A stretch of DNA of 64,000 nucleotides from Raphanus sativus (Eukaryota > Streptophyta > Magnoliopsida > Brassicales > Brassicaceae): the NCBI RefSeq assembly GCF_000801105.2, contig NC_079517.1:1-64000 (forward strand). Reading direction: 5' to 3'. Shown here in pieces: positions 11,963 to 23,721 of this stretch. Below the pieces are notes generated by a model. It had not been told where the DNA came from. It did no database searches and saw only the letters and a list, made by a program, of their open reading frames with translations. How positions within the stretch are numbered: position 1 is the first letter of the stretch; the number at the start of each line of letters is the position of its first letter. A program made the translations under genes and the position numbers.

Positions 11963-12186
11963 TACTGGGAGCGGAGCTCTATAGTGTTTCGACTTCTCCT
12001 AGAGAGGGAGGGGATAAGGAAGACGGAGGAACGCTAATCGAACTGTAACAACTAATGGGCCACTTTCGAGCCCATTAATAAAATCAATACACTGCTGTGG
12101 GTTGGGTTCTGAGAAAACTAGTCTTTTTTCATTATTGTTACTCTCTGCTGGCAAAAACAATCCTAATAAAATTACATAAGAAAATG

Positions 12187-12588
12187 TTATTTTGTCGGTA
12201 GAAAACAAAAAAGAATGAGGATGATGAGAGTTGCCACGGCCACGGCCACGGCTGAGAAACAACCCAAGCCCAAGGATCCATTCCGGATGCCTTCTTCTTC
12301 ATCCATTTTCTTTTTGGATCCCACCTTCTCTACTACTCTCCGCTGCTTCCGGAGGACACCAAGACTCCGTATGAATCCAAATCTGGACTTGCGTCTGCAA
12401 TTGCATTCTGGTTTTGATTCAGAATCGATTCTCAGATGATGCTTTCTGAATCTAACCACCAATGACAATCCATGAAGCTTCCATGATGAGATTAATCGGT
12501 TTCGAAGATTGAGTTTCAACTTGAATCTTCCCACTCTCATACCAACTTTAAGCTTGCACACAAGCCTCTCCTCTGCTTCATCACCCAT
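12187..12588 (-). CDS. small basic protein with C-terminal membrane anchor, unrecognised
   Basis: A single-exon frame of 133 residues starts at the first in-frame ATG (MGDEAEERLVC). The body is Arg/Lys-rich, with repeated basic patches such as RFKLKLNLRNR, then a CNCRRK cluster. An acidic spot (KKKMDEEEG) is followed by a hydrophobic stretch of about 20 residues, VAVAVATLIILILFCFL, ending in PTK. The layout fits a tail-anchored or single-pass protein with a positively charged cytosolic region. It is transcribed in the same direction as EF-P, with 224 bp between its stop and the EF-P start. I do not recognise the family. The length, sensible composition and clean hydrophobic tail support a real gene, but there is no domain evidence. 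Confidence 0.5.
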   Translation of the reverse strand: MGDEAEERLVCKLKVGMRVGRFKLKLNLRNRLISSWKLHGLSLVVRFRKHHLRIDSESKPECNCRRKSRFGFIRSLGVLRKQRRVVEKVGSKKKMDEEEGIRNGSLGLGCFSAVAVAVATLIILILFCFLPTK

Positions 12589-12639
12589 GTCGACTGAGAG
12601 ACGACGCTCTCTAGACCTAAACTCTAGCCTAAACAAACA

Positions 12640-13671
12640 CCCCTCGTGTCATGATTATGGGCCTGTTATATTTTTCCATGTAATTAAGCCAAAGTAAATC
12701 CGCATCCTACTTTCTTTCGGTCTTTTCTCCATTTTAACTGTCACTCAGAACAGACATCTGCGATGACTCGTTAAATTGCAACCTGATTAAAACATCTATA
12801 ACTAAAAACTTATATAAGTTGTCCCTAAGTTTTATCCGTTTAAATACTCTTCTAGTATATTAATGTTTATTTAAATTTTAATAAAGCTTTAAATTTATGT
12901 ACATTTTATTGATTGTAATTTAATAACTAGACTTTAATTGATATATGTTAATATATGTCCTTTCGAATTTTTAAAAAATATTTCTGACGACAAAACTTTT
13001 CTAAATTCACAAAAAAAAAAAACGTTTTAGTCAATGTTTTCTATATATATCCTTAACTCACTCCATTACGATCTACGAATGTTTGATGGAGCAGCTAGAT
13101 GTCTTGGAACAGTTGATAGTTTGTGTGACTGAGGCAAGCTGTTATCTATCTAATAGGTGAGTAACTCATCTCTTGGAGTTATATCATGTGTGAATGTAAC
13201 ACACAACAGCAAGCGATAGGAGACCGACACCAAAAGTGGTTGAAAGGTACCCAGCGGTTAGTGCAAGTGTTTGAGGGTACAAACGCATGCGTGATAAGTT
13301 CTGATTTAGAACCTTTTCCATGGTTTTTCAGTGTATGATTTTTTTTTTTGAAACACTCTTAGTGTATGATATTGTTCCTATGTTTTTGAACAAAAAAACA
13401 TGTAATGATTTTAAATCAACGCAAAGACTTTAAATAAAAAAGGAAAAAACAAAAGCCAAGCCTGTTTCATTTGAAGCTTCAGAGGCAAACATTACATATC
13501 AAACAATGCGAGAATGAACACCAAGCAAAGCCCATTAAGAAACTGGGCCAGAGAAGCCCATCAATGTATAGTAAACACCCAACGGTTATCCAAAACATGA
13601 AAACCTTTCTGTGAGAATGTTATTGTTACCAAGGGAATGAAGGTAAAAAGAAAAAGAAAGGGTGGTCAAAT
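12640..13671. other. intergenic spacer
   Basis: AT-rich sequence with poly-A/T runs. No gene, repeat family or RNA gene was recognised. Confidence 0.5.
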
Positions 13672-14667
13672 TTAAGAATCTGCCAGCGCTGCAGGAAGGA
13701 TGTAGAAACTGTGGATGGGTGGAGGTGGACAGACGCCAAGGATAGAACAGACGTCTTTCTTTTCCAGAAAATTTTCGAAATCGGCAAGCATCAGTGGGCC
13801 GTACTCGAACACCATCTTCTTGCACTAATAACGAAAATTCATATATAAAACATCAACATCGTCACCTGAGTAATGTATTTCCTTTGGGTTTAATTTAAGT
13901 AGGAGTGAGTACCTTGTCCTGGTAATTGTTGAGGGACTTGCATTCCTTGAGAAGCAAGCGAATTATCTTGAGCTGCACAATGGAATATATAATAATTATC
14001 TTGAGAATTTCGATTGAAGCAATATATATAGGAGAGGAGGAGAGCAGACCTTAGTTTGAGGATCCTTGAGTTTGGTGACAAGCTGGGAGACAGTATCGTG
14101 GCAAGCCTCACAGTTTCCTTGGGAAGCAAGGAGTGGTTGACAGAGGTTAAGGGTTTTGCAGATGCCGTGGGGGTTGAGAAGAGAGACTCGAGTGAAGAAA
14201 AGTTGGGTATAATGATCTACCATGGAAAGACACTGCAGAGGGAGGGTTGAGTGAGATGAGGATGAGATAGTATTAGACAATTAAGAAAGAAAGAGAAAGA
14301 GAAAGGACCTGTTTTTGCAAAGGAGGAATCTGGGAGCAGGTCATGTGGAGGGCCTCAACGAGTGCATTCTGGTTGTCGTCATTTTGGAGGTAATCAATGG
14401 CGAGGGTGAGATACTTATCACACAACTCACAAACTTGGTTATCATCAGCTGATTTGATTTGATTGATTGATGCATAAAAAGAAGTCTTGTTAGAATCATA
14501 AAACATAATAGAATCCCCATAGACAAAAGAGCTGCTAAAAGGGCTTTAAAAGAAAAAGAAAGAAAGAGTAGACAGATGTTACCAGATGGTTGGGGAAGAG
14601 AAGCATCACAGGTGGTCAGCCCCAAGAGGAAGAGGAAGAGGAAGACTCCAAATTTAATAACGCCCAT
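13672..14667 (-). CDS. saposin B-domain protein, secreted
   Basis: Five exons on the minus strand (14667-14583, 14448-14309, 14232-14050, 13972-13913, 13824-13672) give 206 residues. An N-terminal signal peptide (GVFLFLFLLGLTTCDA) is followed by two saposin-B modules. Module 1 has cysteines at about 35, 38, 66, 76, 100 and 106. Module 2 has them at about 116, 119, 147, 157, 182 and 188. Both show the six-cysteine spacing that forms three disulphides in saposins. These small helical domains bind membrane lipids, usually in vacuolar or lysosomal compartments, and often assist lipid hydrolases. It resembles At5g01800 (paralogue At3g51730). The predicted 5' flank carries a 46-unit (GA)n tract starting about 45 bp upstream of the ATG. 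The frame is intact. Confidence 0.93.
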
Positions 14668-14706
14668 AATTACTGCCTGAAACTCAATCTATTTCAAATC
14701 TTGAAA

Positions 14707-14807
<101 letters not shown>

Positions 14808-15270
14808 CCAATACAAACAAGAGCATCAGAATCAATCTTACACGGCGGACGGCCACAGATCTGCTGCTCCTCCTCCTCCTCTATTGATTGATCGATCGAC
14901 CTTCGATTCGACTCCTCCTTATTCCCTCTCCTCTCTTTTTTTATTATTTATTTATGTACACTACTACGCCTTTTTGCCCTTAAAAAAGAAAGTCTCAGAT
15001 TCATTGGGTCTTTTTTTAAGGTTACCACAGTTACTTCTGTTTGTGTTTAAATTTTACTTAGTTAGAGGATTGATGAAATCCACCCACTTTCATCCTCAGA
15101 ATTTTCTATCATGGCCTCATTCAACATTTGTTTTGTTTCTTGGCCCATACTCATTTTTGTTTTGTTTTCATTAAGACCATTTAAGTAAGACATTTCTTTC
15201 TTTTACCAGATGCATTTTGCTTTGCGTGAACCAATCCCTCCTTATCTTATAATACTTTACTTATACTGCT

Positions 15271-15323
15271 TTCATTTTTCATTTTTCATTTTTCATTTTT
15301 CATTTTTCATTTTTCATTTTTCA
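15271..15323. repeat. TTTTTCA minisatellite
   Basis: About seven tandem copies of the heptamer TTTTTCA lie in intergenic DNA. No coding capacity is credible here. Confidence 0.85.
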
Positions 15324-15950
15324 TACGGCTCTACCACTCATATTCTTCGTATCTATACTAACACACAAACATCATTGGTTAATTACATAACCCCAACTAT
15401 TCAAATCACATTGTTTTCATCTCTGGACCTACTCATAAATGTCTCTCTAATGTAATAACCAACCATCCACAAATTTTTAATGTTTTCTTTTAATATCCAC
15501 CCGGGGGCCGCTTGTTTGTGTCTAACTATTCTTATATCGAACCAAATGCATCCCATATATCATATGTGATGATATAGTATCCCAACTTTTCGCTCAAGAG
15601 AAAACAAGAGAATACTCCTTCCTTCAGAATCTATTACTACGATCTAGTATCAAAATCATTTCGAAGTTAGTATCCCATATATCATATGTGAACCGGCAGC
15701 TCCATCGTAGTATTGGATCAACAGAGTTCGTCCGGTTAAACTTAAATCTGACGCCTTATAGAATTCCTAATTGAAAACGCAAACTAGAGCATACGCGTGT
15801 GTTAGGTTCACGCGCGAGCGATTACTTTGTCACATAATTAAAAGATGTATGCATTTATTATAACCAGCGTCCAATATTGGAGTATAAACTAGCATTTCAT
15901 TTTCAGAGTTAAGTTTTGTTTCTCATAATTCTTAGACACCGAAGTCCAAA
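15324..15950. other. intergenic spacer
   Basis: No gene is seen. The words ATCCCATATATCATATGTGA recur at about 15550 and 15670 with similar flanks, indicating a small diverged local duplication. Confidence 0.4.
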
Positions 15951-16844
15951 TCTATCTTATTAAAACAGAAACATTACAACTTTTTCTAGGTGAATTTTAA
16001 AGTTGGACCTTATGTAATTAATGTTATATTAATCTACTTATTATTAGACATACATTTTTATAAATAATTAATATCAACTATTACCATAGTTTTTTACTTC
16101 TTACCTTATTATTATATCCACTACGTATGTTTCCTTATATTGCATATATTTTACTATAAGCTAGATACATCCACTAGCATATTATACTATAAGATAGATT
16201 ATTAATATCACATCTACTAACATATAATACTATACGACATATTACTAATAATACAATATATTATCTGTATTCATTAACTTGCATCTATCAATATTAGCAA
16301 TACTATGAAGACGACTAACTCTATAATTTGAACCTATAAACCATGATATACTAATTTATAACAAAAATTATATTACTGTTACAAATTAGTTTTAATATAA
16401 ATCTTCAAAAAACTATAACTTTCAACTAATTAAATTTAATCAGCAATTTGTTATATAATATAAATTTAATCAAGACCCAAATTTTTTTTTTCATGTTCAG
16501 AAAAAAGAAACCTACGAATATATACCATTAAGTTAGCCAAAAATCTTCCGAATAAATAGTAAATCTCACCAACCCAAAAAATGAATTAAAAATATGACAA
16601 AAGATATTATGTTTGAAATTTAGCTCACTGGGTCGGGTATAAATCTGTTCATTTCAGGTATGAGTTCTTTGAGTTCTCAACATTTGGATCTAAGTAGGTA
16701 TTTGATTTTTTTGTCCGGGTCAATTTTTTTTGTTCCGAATAATTCTAACTTTTTTATATTATAAATCTTAAATAATATACAATATGTATATAAAATATGT
16801 GAATCAAAAGATATAGCCGCGCATGCGCGCGGGTCATAATCTAG
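15951..16844 (+). mobile_element. non-autonomous Helitron
   Basis: The 5' terminus starts TCTATCTTATTAAAACAGAA directly after an A. The 3' terminus has a GC hairpin, CCGCGC-ATGC-GCGCGG (16817-16832), then 12 nt ending CTAG at 16844, followed by T at 16845. A|TC...CTAG|T is the Helitron signature, with no target-site duplication. No Rep/helicase frame is present in 894 bp. The same 5' end recurs in the elements at 39665 and 52554. The 3' end lies only 32 bp upstream of the TATA box of the next gene. Confidence 0.9.
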
Positions 16845-16875
16845 TGTTGTATATAACAAAAAACGTACCAGACAC

Positions 16876-16882
16876 TATATAA
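16876..16882 (+). promoter_or_regulatory. TATA box for the 16944 gene
   Basis: TATATAA lies 62 bp before the ATG, followed by a CT-rich leader with CTCTCTCAGTCTCAC. The Helitron terminus is immediately upstream, so most proximal promoter sequence beyond the core is transposon-derived. Confidence 0.6.
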
Positions 16883-16943
16883 ACTAGTACCATGTCTCTC
16901 ATATGCACAAAGCCTTCCTCTCTCTCAGTCTCACAAGACAATA

Positions 16944-17504
16944 ATGACAAACGGCGGATCTGAGCGTCCTGTATCGCTGAGAAAGCAAGACACTAATACC
17001 TTCTCACACAAGATACCGTCGACCAAACAACGCTTCTCCTCGCCGGCATCAGCTTGTCCTTCTTTTAGAATCTATTACTACGATGGAGCTGCCGGTTCCA
17101 TCCCTTTCGACTGGGAATCTCATCCTGGTACTCCCAAACATCCCTCCTCCGAGCTGCCTCCGTCACTTCCTCTCACCCCTCCGCCGTCTCATTTCTCCTT
17201 CTCCAGCGACCAAATATTCCGCCGTGGTTCGAAAAAACCCATCAAGAAAATCCTCGCACTAATCCCCGCAAGGCTCTTCTGGCTATCATCAGGTGGTCAT
17301 AACAATAAAGTCAAGAAAATGTCCGCTTCGTCACAGTCTCTGTCGGAGAGGGTGCTGATCGATGATAACGAGTACCATTTGTTCAAGTTTCAGACAAAAG
17401 GGAAGGTCGTAAAAAGATTTTCATCCTTCGACTCTTCTATTGATCACTACCCCACCATTCGCAGATCACAATCCACCTCTTGCTTCGGAATCCGCATCTG
17501 GTAA
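16944..17504 (+). CDS. DUF688-like small protein (At5g01790-like)
   Basis: A single-exon gene of 186 residues with a TATA box 62 bp upstream. Near residues 47-65 it carries AGSIPFDWESHPGTPKHP. This is the IPFxWExxPGTPK motif that marks a plant-specific family of unknown function often listed as DUF688-like. A proline-rich stretch (LPPSLPLTPPPS) follows, then a basic segment (RRGSKKPIKK) and a C-terminal RRSQSTSCFGIRIW. No signal peptide, membrane segment or catalytic motif is visible; a nuclear or cytosolic protein is most likely. Its place between saposin and PP2C homologues matches Arabidopsis order. Function is unknown. Confidence 0.75.
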   Translation: MTNGGSERPVSLRKQDTNTFSHKIPSTKQRFSSPASACPSFRIYYYDGAAGSIPFDWESHPGTPKHPSSELPPSLPLTPPPSHFSFSSDQIFRRGSKKPIKKILALIPARLFWLSSGGHNNKVKKMSASSQSLSERVLIDDNEYHLFKFQTKGKVVKRFSSFDSSIDHYPTIRRSQSTSCFGIRIW

Positions 17505-18352
17505 AATTCATCATTCAATGGAAAATAAAACTTTGGACCTTTTTATAAATGCGTGTTTCTTTCTTAATATAATATGTTTTGTAATCCATCGTGTTGTATT
17601 CAATCAACCATGTCGGTAATAATATTAGATAAAGCACCAAATAGTATCATGCTCTTTTTTTCTCATTTTGTTATGTAATATTTTTGTTTTTTGTTTGTAG
17701 TAAGAGAATGAACAGTTCGTATTTGATCAGAAGCTTAAAAAGTAGCATTTCGTTGGGTCCGTTTAATGCATTGATTGGAATTTTGATGATATTTTGCTTT
17801 GTTGAGTGTAATCTTTACATGATTCCGTGTTATTGTGAGTTTGGCAGTCTTTGTGTGAAATTTAAGCTGTCTTCCAAGCAAAGCCTAACATGCAATGTGA
17901 TTTGGTGTTTTTTTCTTTTTCCGTTGATTTGTTCTTCTTTCGAATTACATTGGCCGTATCTATAAACTAATAACGAAATCGCTGAATCATTCATTCATTT
18001 TTAAAGTAAAAGGTAGTTTGGTTTTGATGGTATCGAACAAATCAAGAAAATATCACTTAAAAGACCCAACATTATATATAAGATAATTTTAGTATATAAA
18101 CGGATCAAACTGAATAATTAAAATAATTAATCAATAAAAGCATTAGTTGGTTAATTATGTATAATTATATCATACAATTGAAAATTGATCATATATAAAC
18201 ATTTATTTTTTAATATGATCTTGATATTTAAAACATTGTTTTGGGTAGTTTGTTAATTTGTTTTAATTTAAAAAAAAATGATTTTTTTCATCAAATTAAA
18301 TAAAATAGTATAAGTTTTTGCTAACAAACTGAACTAGTTAATAAGAAGGAGA
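17505..18352. other. 3' flank and AT-rich spacer
   Basis: A poly(A)-signal-like AATAAAA lies at about 17524. The rest is AT-rich with no recognisable gene. Confidence 0.45.
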
Positions 18353-18360
18353 ATTAGAAG

Positions 18361-18766
18361 TAGAGATGGCAATTGGGCTCTCCCGTCCCGTCCCGTCCCG
18401 AACCGCTGCGGGTTCGATTTCTGGCGGTACACGGCGGGCCTGTTCCGTGCGGGATGCGGTCCTCAAACTAGCTGCCCAATCCCGTACCGCAAAATATGCA
18501 GGCCTTCGCGGACCATCCCGCGGAACATCGAATATTACATTGCTTATTTCTACATGCACAAACAAACATAGACATAAATTGATTTTCATCTTGCACATGA
18601 TCGAGTATACTCTTATAAGATCAATACATTAAGCTTATACAAAACAAATGTATTTATTATCATTTATGATGGCTTGAAAAAGCTCTACCAATGCAGATTA
18701 GAGGCGCTTGGGAGACCGGAAGCATCATCGACACTGAAACCACCATCAATGGAGTTCTATAGTGTC

Positions 18767-18805
<39 letters not shown>

Positions 18806-19047
18806 TCTCTCTCTCTCATGTGAAAGCATAAATGGAGACTTAGGATTGCCGCAAAATCCCGCGGTTTAACCCATCCCGCTTTCGACCCGTCCCATTTTGA
18901 GCCCATCCCGCTTTGAACCTGTCCCGCTTTGAGCCCGTCCCGCGAGGCCCGCAATTTTACGGGCTTGTCAAATGGAGGCCCAATCCCGTTCCGCAGCAAG
19001 TCTTTATGGGCCAGGCCCGCGGTCCAGATCCTTGATTGCCATCCCTA
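18361..19047. mobile_element. non-autonomous hAT-type element, complete
   Basis: The termini are TAGAGATGGCAAT at the left and ATTGCCATCCCTA at the right, an imperfect inverted repeat. The 687-bp element is flanked by a perfect 8-bp duplication ATTAGAAG (18353-18360 and 19048-19055), typical of hAT insertions. Both subterminal zones are unusually GC-rich for this window and are built from CCCGTCCCG / GCGGGACGG words. The core contains a (CT)n run at about 18769-18818. No transposase is encoded. Confidence 0.9.
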
Positions 19048-19055
19048 ATTAGAAG

Positions 19056-20496
19056 TCATCCGAAGTTGTGGTCGCTGCCATTGGATCGTGATCCTCACGT
19101 GGCAGTAGTGTGCGTAGTAAACTGATTTCCCTCCAACGAATTAATATGAGTCCCATGGGCCCCGATGAATTTTTTCTTTTGGTTGCCAACGGGCCCGATG
19201 GTTAAACTGTGTAAACATAGTGTGAAAATCAATAATATAGATTTTGTTTAATTGTTAGAAGTCTCCGGTAAATATTAACCCAGAAAACGATGCGAGCGTG
19301 GTAGTCGCCGATGCCTATCACGGATTGAGGATATGTAAGAGGAGACAGGAATTCACATTGAATAAAACAAGTGATAAAGAGATGCATCACAAGAGGCAAA
19401 CGGGGAGGAAACAGATGCATCACGCATGAAAATCAACTCTGCAAACCCTTTCTTCTCGTTTCTTACATGCATGCTTACAGGTTGACACTTTTACCAATCG
19501 AGTTATAGTAGTGTATGTAAATAGTTCCCTTACTCTTCTGCTGTGAGTGCGTTTCTTACATCTGTTTTGAAATTTGAGTTTCTCTCACCATCTTTAAACG
19601 TCATATATTATATGATGTGATCTTAGTTTTTAAAGAGACTTTTGCTTTACAAACAAGCAAGAAGACAAAGATTTGCTGCGTCTGGTTTCAGAGCATTTAA
19701 CCTCTTACTGGAGAATGGAAAACGCCTTGAATCAAGAGGGGTATGTTCATCTCTCTCTCGCTCATTTTATCTTCGATCAAAGAGTATGGATGCATGATGT
19801 TGTAAACCGGAATTGTAATCGTGCTTAGTTTTGGGTATTGTATGATTGACATGTTGTAAACAACCAATTTTCAATATTTTTGTTTTGGTATTGATTTTTA
19901 CATGTTCGTTGGTGTTGGTTTATCAATCAAAACTGAGGAAATGATTTGGTGAAGGAGACGTTTCATTGTGTGGATTGTAAATTAACAGCCAAAGGAGGAA
20001 ACTCAACCGAGCCAGGTATTATTTTTTTTTCTTTTATCTCCAATTTTGGATGATTTCCATCTATTTTTAGACGAAGAAAGAAGATAATAAACATATCTTT
20101 CTTTGTCTCCCTCTCTTTACAGTTTTTTTTGTTTGTTCATCTGAGTCTGAGAAAACCTCCTTTGACCTTCCTTGCCATTAATTTAAGCTTTCAACAAAGA
20201 GACAAATGCCATTCTGTATCACTACTACCAATAGTTCTTCTCATAATTAAGCTTTCTTTCATGCTTGTCTCTTCTCCTCTCCCTTCTTTGGCTTCTTTCG
20301 GCTGCAAGGCGTCCCCATGAATTGCTTTTTTTTTTTTAATTTCTATGCAGCTGTTCAACCCTGCTCTCCTCTCTTCTTCCACATGACCTAAGCAGACTCC
20401 TCCGCTTGCATTTCCAGACCATATTTCTTCTTCAAAAAAAAATAAAAAAAATAAAAGATATATTCTTGTTTGTTTGTTAATGTTTCTTGCTTGGTA
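19056..20496. other. spacer and probable 5'-UTR/introns of the PP2C gene
   Basis: No independent gene is supported. Donor-like sites (GAGGGGTATG at about 19735; GAGCCAGGTATT at about 20011) suggest untranslated leader exons spliced to the PP2C coding exon at 20497. This is inference from splice-like motifs only. Confidence 0.3.
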
Positions 20497-22092
20497 ATGG
20501 GGGTCTGTTGTAGCAAGGGAACAGGGATAACTGTGGAGAATGGCACGGATGATAGTAATGAACATAGAGATGATAGGGAGGCTGAGGTTAGAGACACAAA
20601 TGATGGTGCCATTATAAGGTCTCGCGGCTCATCTAAACATGTCTCCATGGCAATCAAACAAGGGAAAAAGGGGATCAATCAAGACGACATGACAGTCTGG
20701 GAGGTAACTAGACTTTTTTCATTTTCAGGAGCTAACATTTGTAACCATTACCTGCTCTGTTCTCTGTCGATTTTTTTACATATTGTTTGAAGCTGTTTCC
20801 CTTATATAGCAATGATCAAAATTTAAAACATTTTTTTTTTCTTTTTTTTTCAGAACTTTGGTGGGGAAGAGGATATGATATTTTGCGGTGTATTTGACGG
20901 CCACGGCCCAATGGGTCACAAGATCTCTCGTCGCGTATGTGACAGTCTACCTTCAAGGGTCCATTCGAGAATCAAATCTTCAAAATCTGGCGGCAATGAT
21001 ATTGTTAGTCGTCAGGAGGAGGGACTCTTCCGTGAACTCGAGAAAGTTCTAGTTACATTCTTTAAGAGAATAGACAGCGAACTTGGTCTTGACTCTCCTT
21101 ATGATAGTTTTTGCAGCGGCACAACTGCTGTTACCGTCCTTAAACAAGTAAATTCTCTTTGAGCTAAATAAAAATGGCTTCTTCATATATATATATATAT
21201 ATATGTAGTAACAGTACACTTCATTTAAAAAAGGTTGTTTTGTTCGTCAAAACATTTGGTAGGGTGACTGCTTGGTGATCGCCAACTTGGGAGATTCACG
21301 AGCCCTTCTTGGCACCCGTGGAGGCAAGAACAGTCTCAAAGCTGTCCAACTCACGGTTGATCTGAAACCCTGTGTTCAACGTCAGTATCTTATCCTTCCC
21401 TTTAAACTCTAATAGACTAAATAATACCCTCCTACGTACAGAGAGTATGAGGTGGACATATAAAGAGAAGATGTTTGCCTTGCTTTAAGTTATCCGTATT
21501 TTTTAAATAAAATTAAAAAAAAAACAGGCGAAGCAGAGAGAATAGTATCATGCAAAGGAAGGGTGTTTGCTATGGAAGAGGAACCTGATGTATACAGAGT
21601 GTGGATGCCTGATGATGATTGCCCTGGACTTGCAATGTCTAGGGCTTTTGGTGATTTCTGCCTCAAAGACTATGGACTTCTCTGCATCCCTGAGGTCTTT
21701 TGCAGAAAAGTCAGTAGAGATGACGAGTTTGTGGTTCTAGCCACCGATGGGGTACGAGTTTTCAGTCTTCTCGAATGGAAACATAATCTCTTAGAAAAGG
21801 ATACATATATAAATGCATGTGTGTGTTTGATGAACAGATTTGGGATGTGCTGTCAAACGAAGAAGTGGTGAAAATTGTGGGTGCATGTAAGGACCGGTCA
21901 ATAGCAGCAGAGACGCTGGTTCAGAGGGCCGCTCGGACATGGAGAACGAAGTTTCCAGCTTCTAAAGCTGATGACTGCGCCGTAGTGGTGCTTTACCTGA
22001 ACCACCGGCCATACCCAAGAGAAGGAAACGTGAGCCGAGCGGTATCGACTCTTTCTTGGAGATCAGGTAAGAGCAATAACGAGTGCCATTGA
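20497..22092 (+). CDS. protein phosphatase 2C, predicted myristoylated
   Basis: A Mg/Mn-dependent Ser/Thr phosphatase of the PPM family. Five exons (20497-20703, 20854-21147, 21263-21380, 21528-21751, 21838-22092) give 365 residues. The N-terminus MGVCCSKG fits N-myristoylation at Gly2 plus palmitoylation of Cys4/Cys5, so plasma-membrane tethering is likely. PP2C motifs run in order: KKGINQDDM, CGVFDGHG with the metal-binding DGHG at about 84-87, SGTTAVTV, NLGDSRALLG, TVDLKP, GLAMSRAFGDF, LATDGIWDVLSNEEVV and ADDCAVVVLYL. All metal-binding acidic residues expected from these motifs are present, so the enzyme should be active. It matches At5g01700 in position and type. The ATG chosen is the one that gives the lipidation signal. 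Its substrate is unknown. Confidence 0.95.
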
Positions 22093-22700
22093 GTCTACCG
22101 CCAAAAGGGGGGGGGGTTGTTCATAGTAGTAGGATCATTGTTGGTATCACTTACTTATTGTTTTGGGTAAAAAAAATACAAAACGTTGAGTGTGTTGTCG
22201 ATGCTAGTCAACATTGAAGCTTTTATTTGTGTATAAAATAACTTTAGTTTTCTATGCTTGTTTGATGAAGCAACTGGAAAAAGAAGTAGACAATACAATG
22301 GACTCATTTTATTTAATATTTAAAGGGTGTGATTTTTTTGGATAATAGTGAATCTTGTTTTCATGAAAGTCTTTACTAGGCTATACAAGGCTCAGGCATG
22401 TGGAATAGTTGTTGGTATGGAGCAGCCCAAACTTTAAAGTTTTGGTGGTTCGTGGTTGTGTGTAATTTTGTTATTCTATTTGAAAGCTTATGTTTGCATA
22501 AAAAAAAAATAGAAGGAGGAAGATGCATCTAATTGTTCAACTGTTTCATAGAAACAGTACAGCTGACAACGGTTCACACTTACCCATGGTAAAAGAAGAT
22601 GAAAAAAGTTTGAATGAAATGAGTTGACAGGACATGCTTTTTAATATAAGGGATTTATTATAATATACAAATTTTTGATATGAGTAATTGTTATATTTTC
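22093..22700. other. 3' flank of the PP2C gene
   Basis: Contains a G-run just after the stop codon and AT-rich sequence. No other gene is recognised. Confidence 0.4.
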
Positions 22701-23040
22701 GCAAGAATAGTTTTAAGGGAAGTTAAGAAAAAGTTAAAACGTTAATATTTGGAAAGAAATTTCTTTCGCTAGGCGACTCTCGAAACTTTTCTAGGAGAAT
22801 TTCAATCTTCAATCTGTTGATTAATTCCTTGCAAAAGTTCATGGATTCCAGCATGCAAACAAATGCATCTGCAAGAATAGTTTTAAGGGAAGTTAAGAAA
22901 AAGTTAAAACGTTAATATTTGGAAAGAAATTTCTTTCGCTAGGCGACTCTCGGAACTTCTCTAGGAGAATTTCAATCTTCAATCTGTTGATTAATTCCTT
23001 GCAAAAGTTCATGGATTCCAGCATGCAAACAAATGCATCT
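22701..23040. repeat. 170-bp tandem duplication
   Basis: Two head-to-tail copies (22701-22870 and 22871-23040), each starting GCAAGAATAGTTTTAAGGGA and ending AACAAATGCATCT. Only a few substitutions separate them, so the event is recent. The unit is non-coding and lies in the spacer before the DCD-kelch gene. Confidence 0.92.
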
Positions 23041-23721
23041 ACAAGACAATAGTTGAAATTTCTAAATCAATGGGTTTCAAGTTTAAACATGTACCTCGTT
23101 CTTTAATCTCATGTGTTGATGTAATAGCCAAGACAGCTAGAGTAAAGAGATCAAACTATGTAAAAACTTGGTGTTTATAATAAGAAAAAGGGTTGACAAA
23201 AAAAAAAGAAAAAGTTAAAACAATTTGGGTAAACGAAGGAAAAAAAGAAGAAAATATGGGGGTTGGTTGGTAAATGCAACAAATAAGTACAAAGTAGGAG
23301 AGAGCACTCACTAACTCAATTTTCGTCGTTTGGGGCTTATAGTAATGGCGCTCCATCTTTAGCGCACTCTCCGACACGACACGAGACAAGACGAGACATT
23401 GGATTTTCTTCAGTTCTAAACGCGCCTCTGCAAGTAAGTAAGACGCTAAAGTCGAATGCCATTGTTTGTTTCCGGCTGCATTGCATTTAGGTTGTTACAG
23501 AGTATTGCATTTAGCAGCATTAGGTTAGGGCTTTTTTCTTTCTCCCATAACAAAAAAAAAATTGCCAATGCGAGGACTTGATTTTTGCCTTGTTTTGTTT
23601 TGTGTTCTCTTCATCTGATCTGATTCTGAGTGTATTTTTTTTTGTTTTTGCACACCATGTGTTTGCAGATTTTCCTCTCTCCTGAGACAGTGACTATATA
23701 TAGCAGCCTAGCTTCTCAAGG

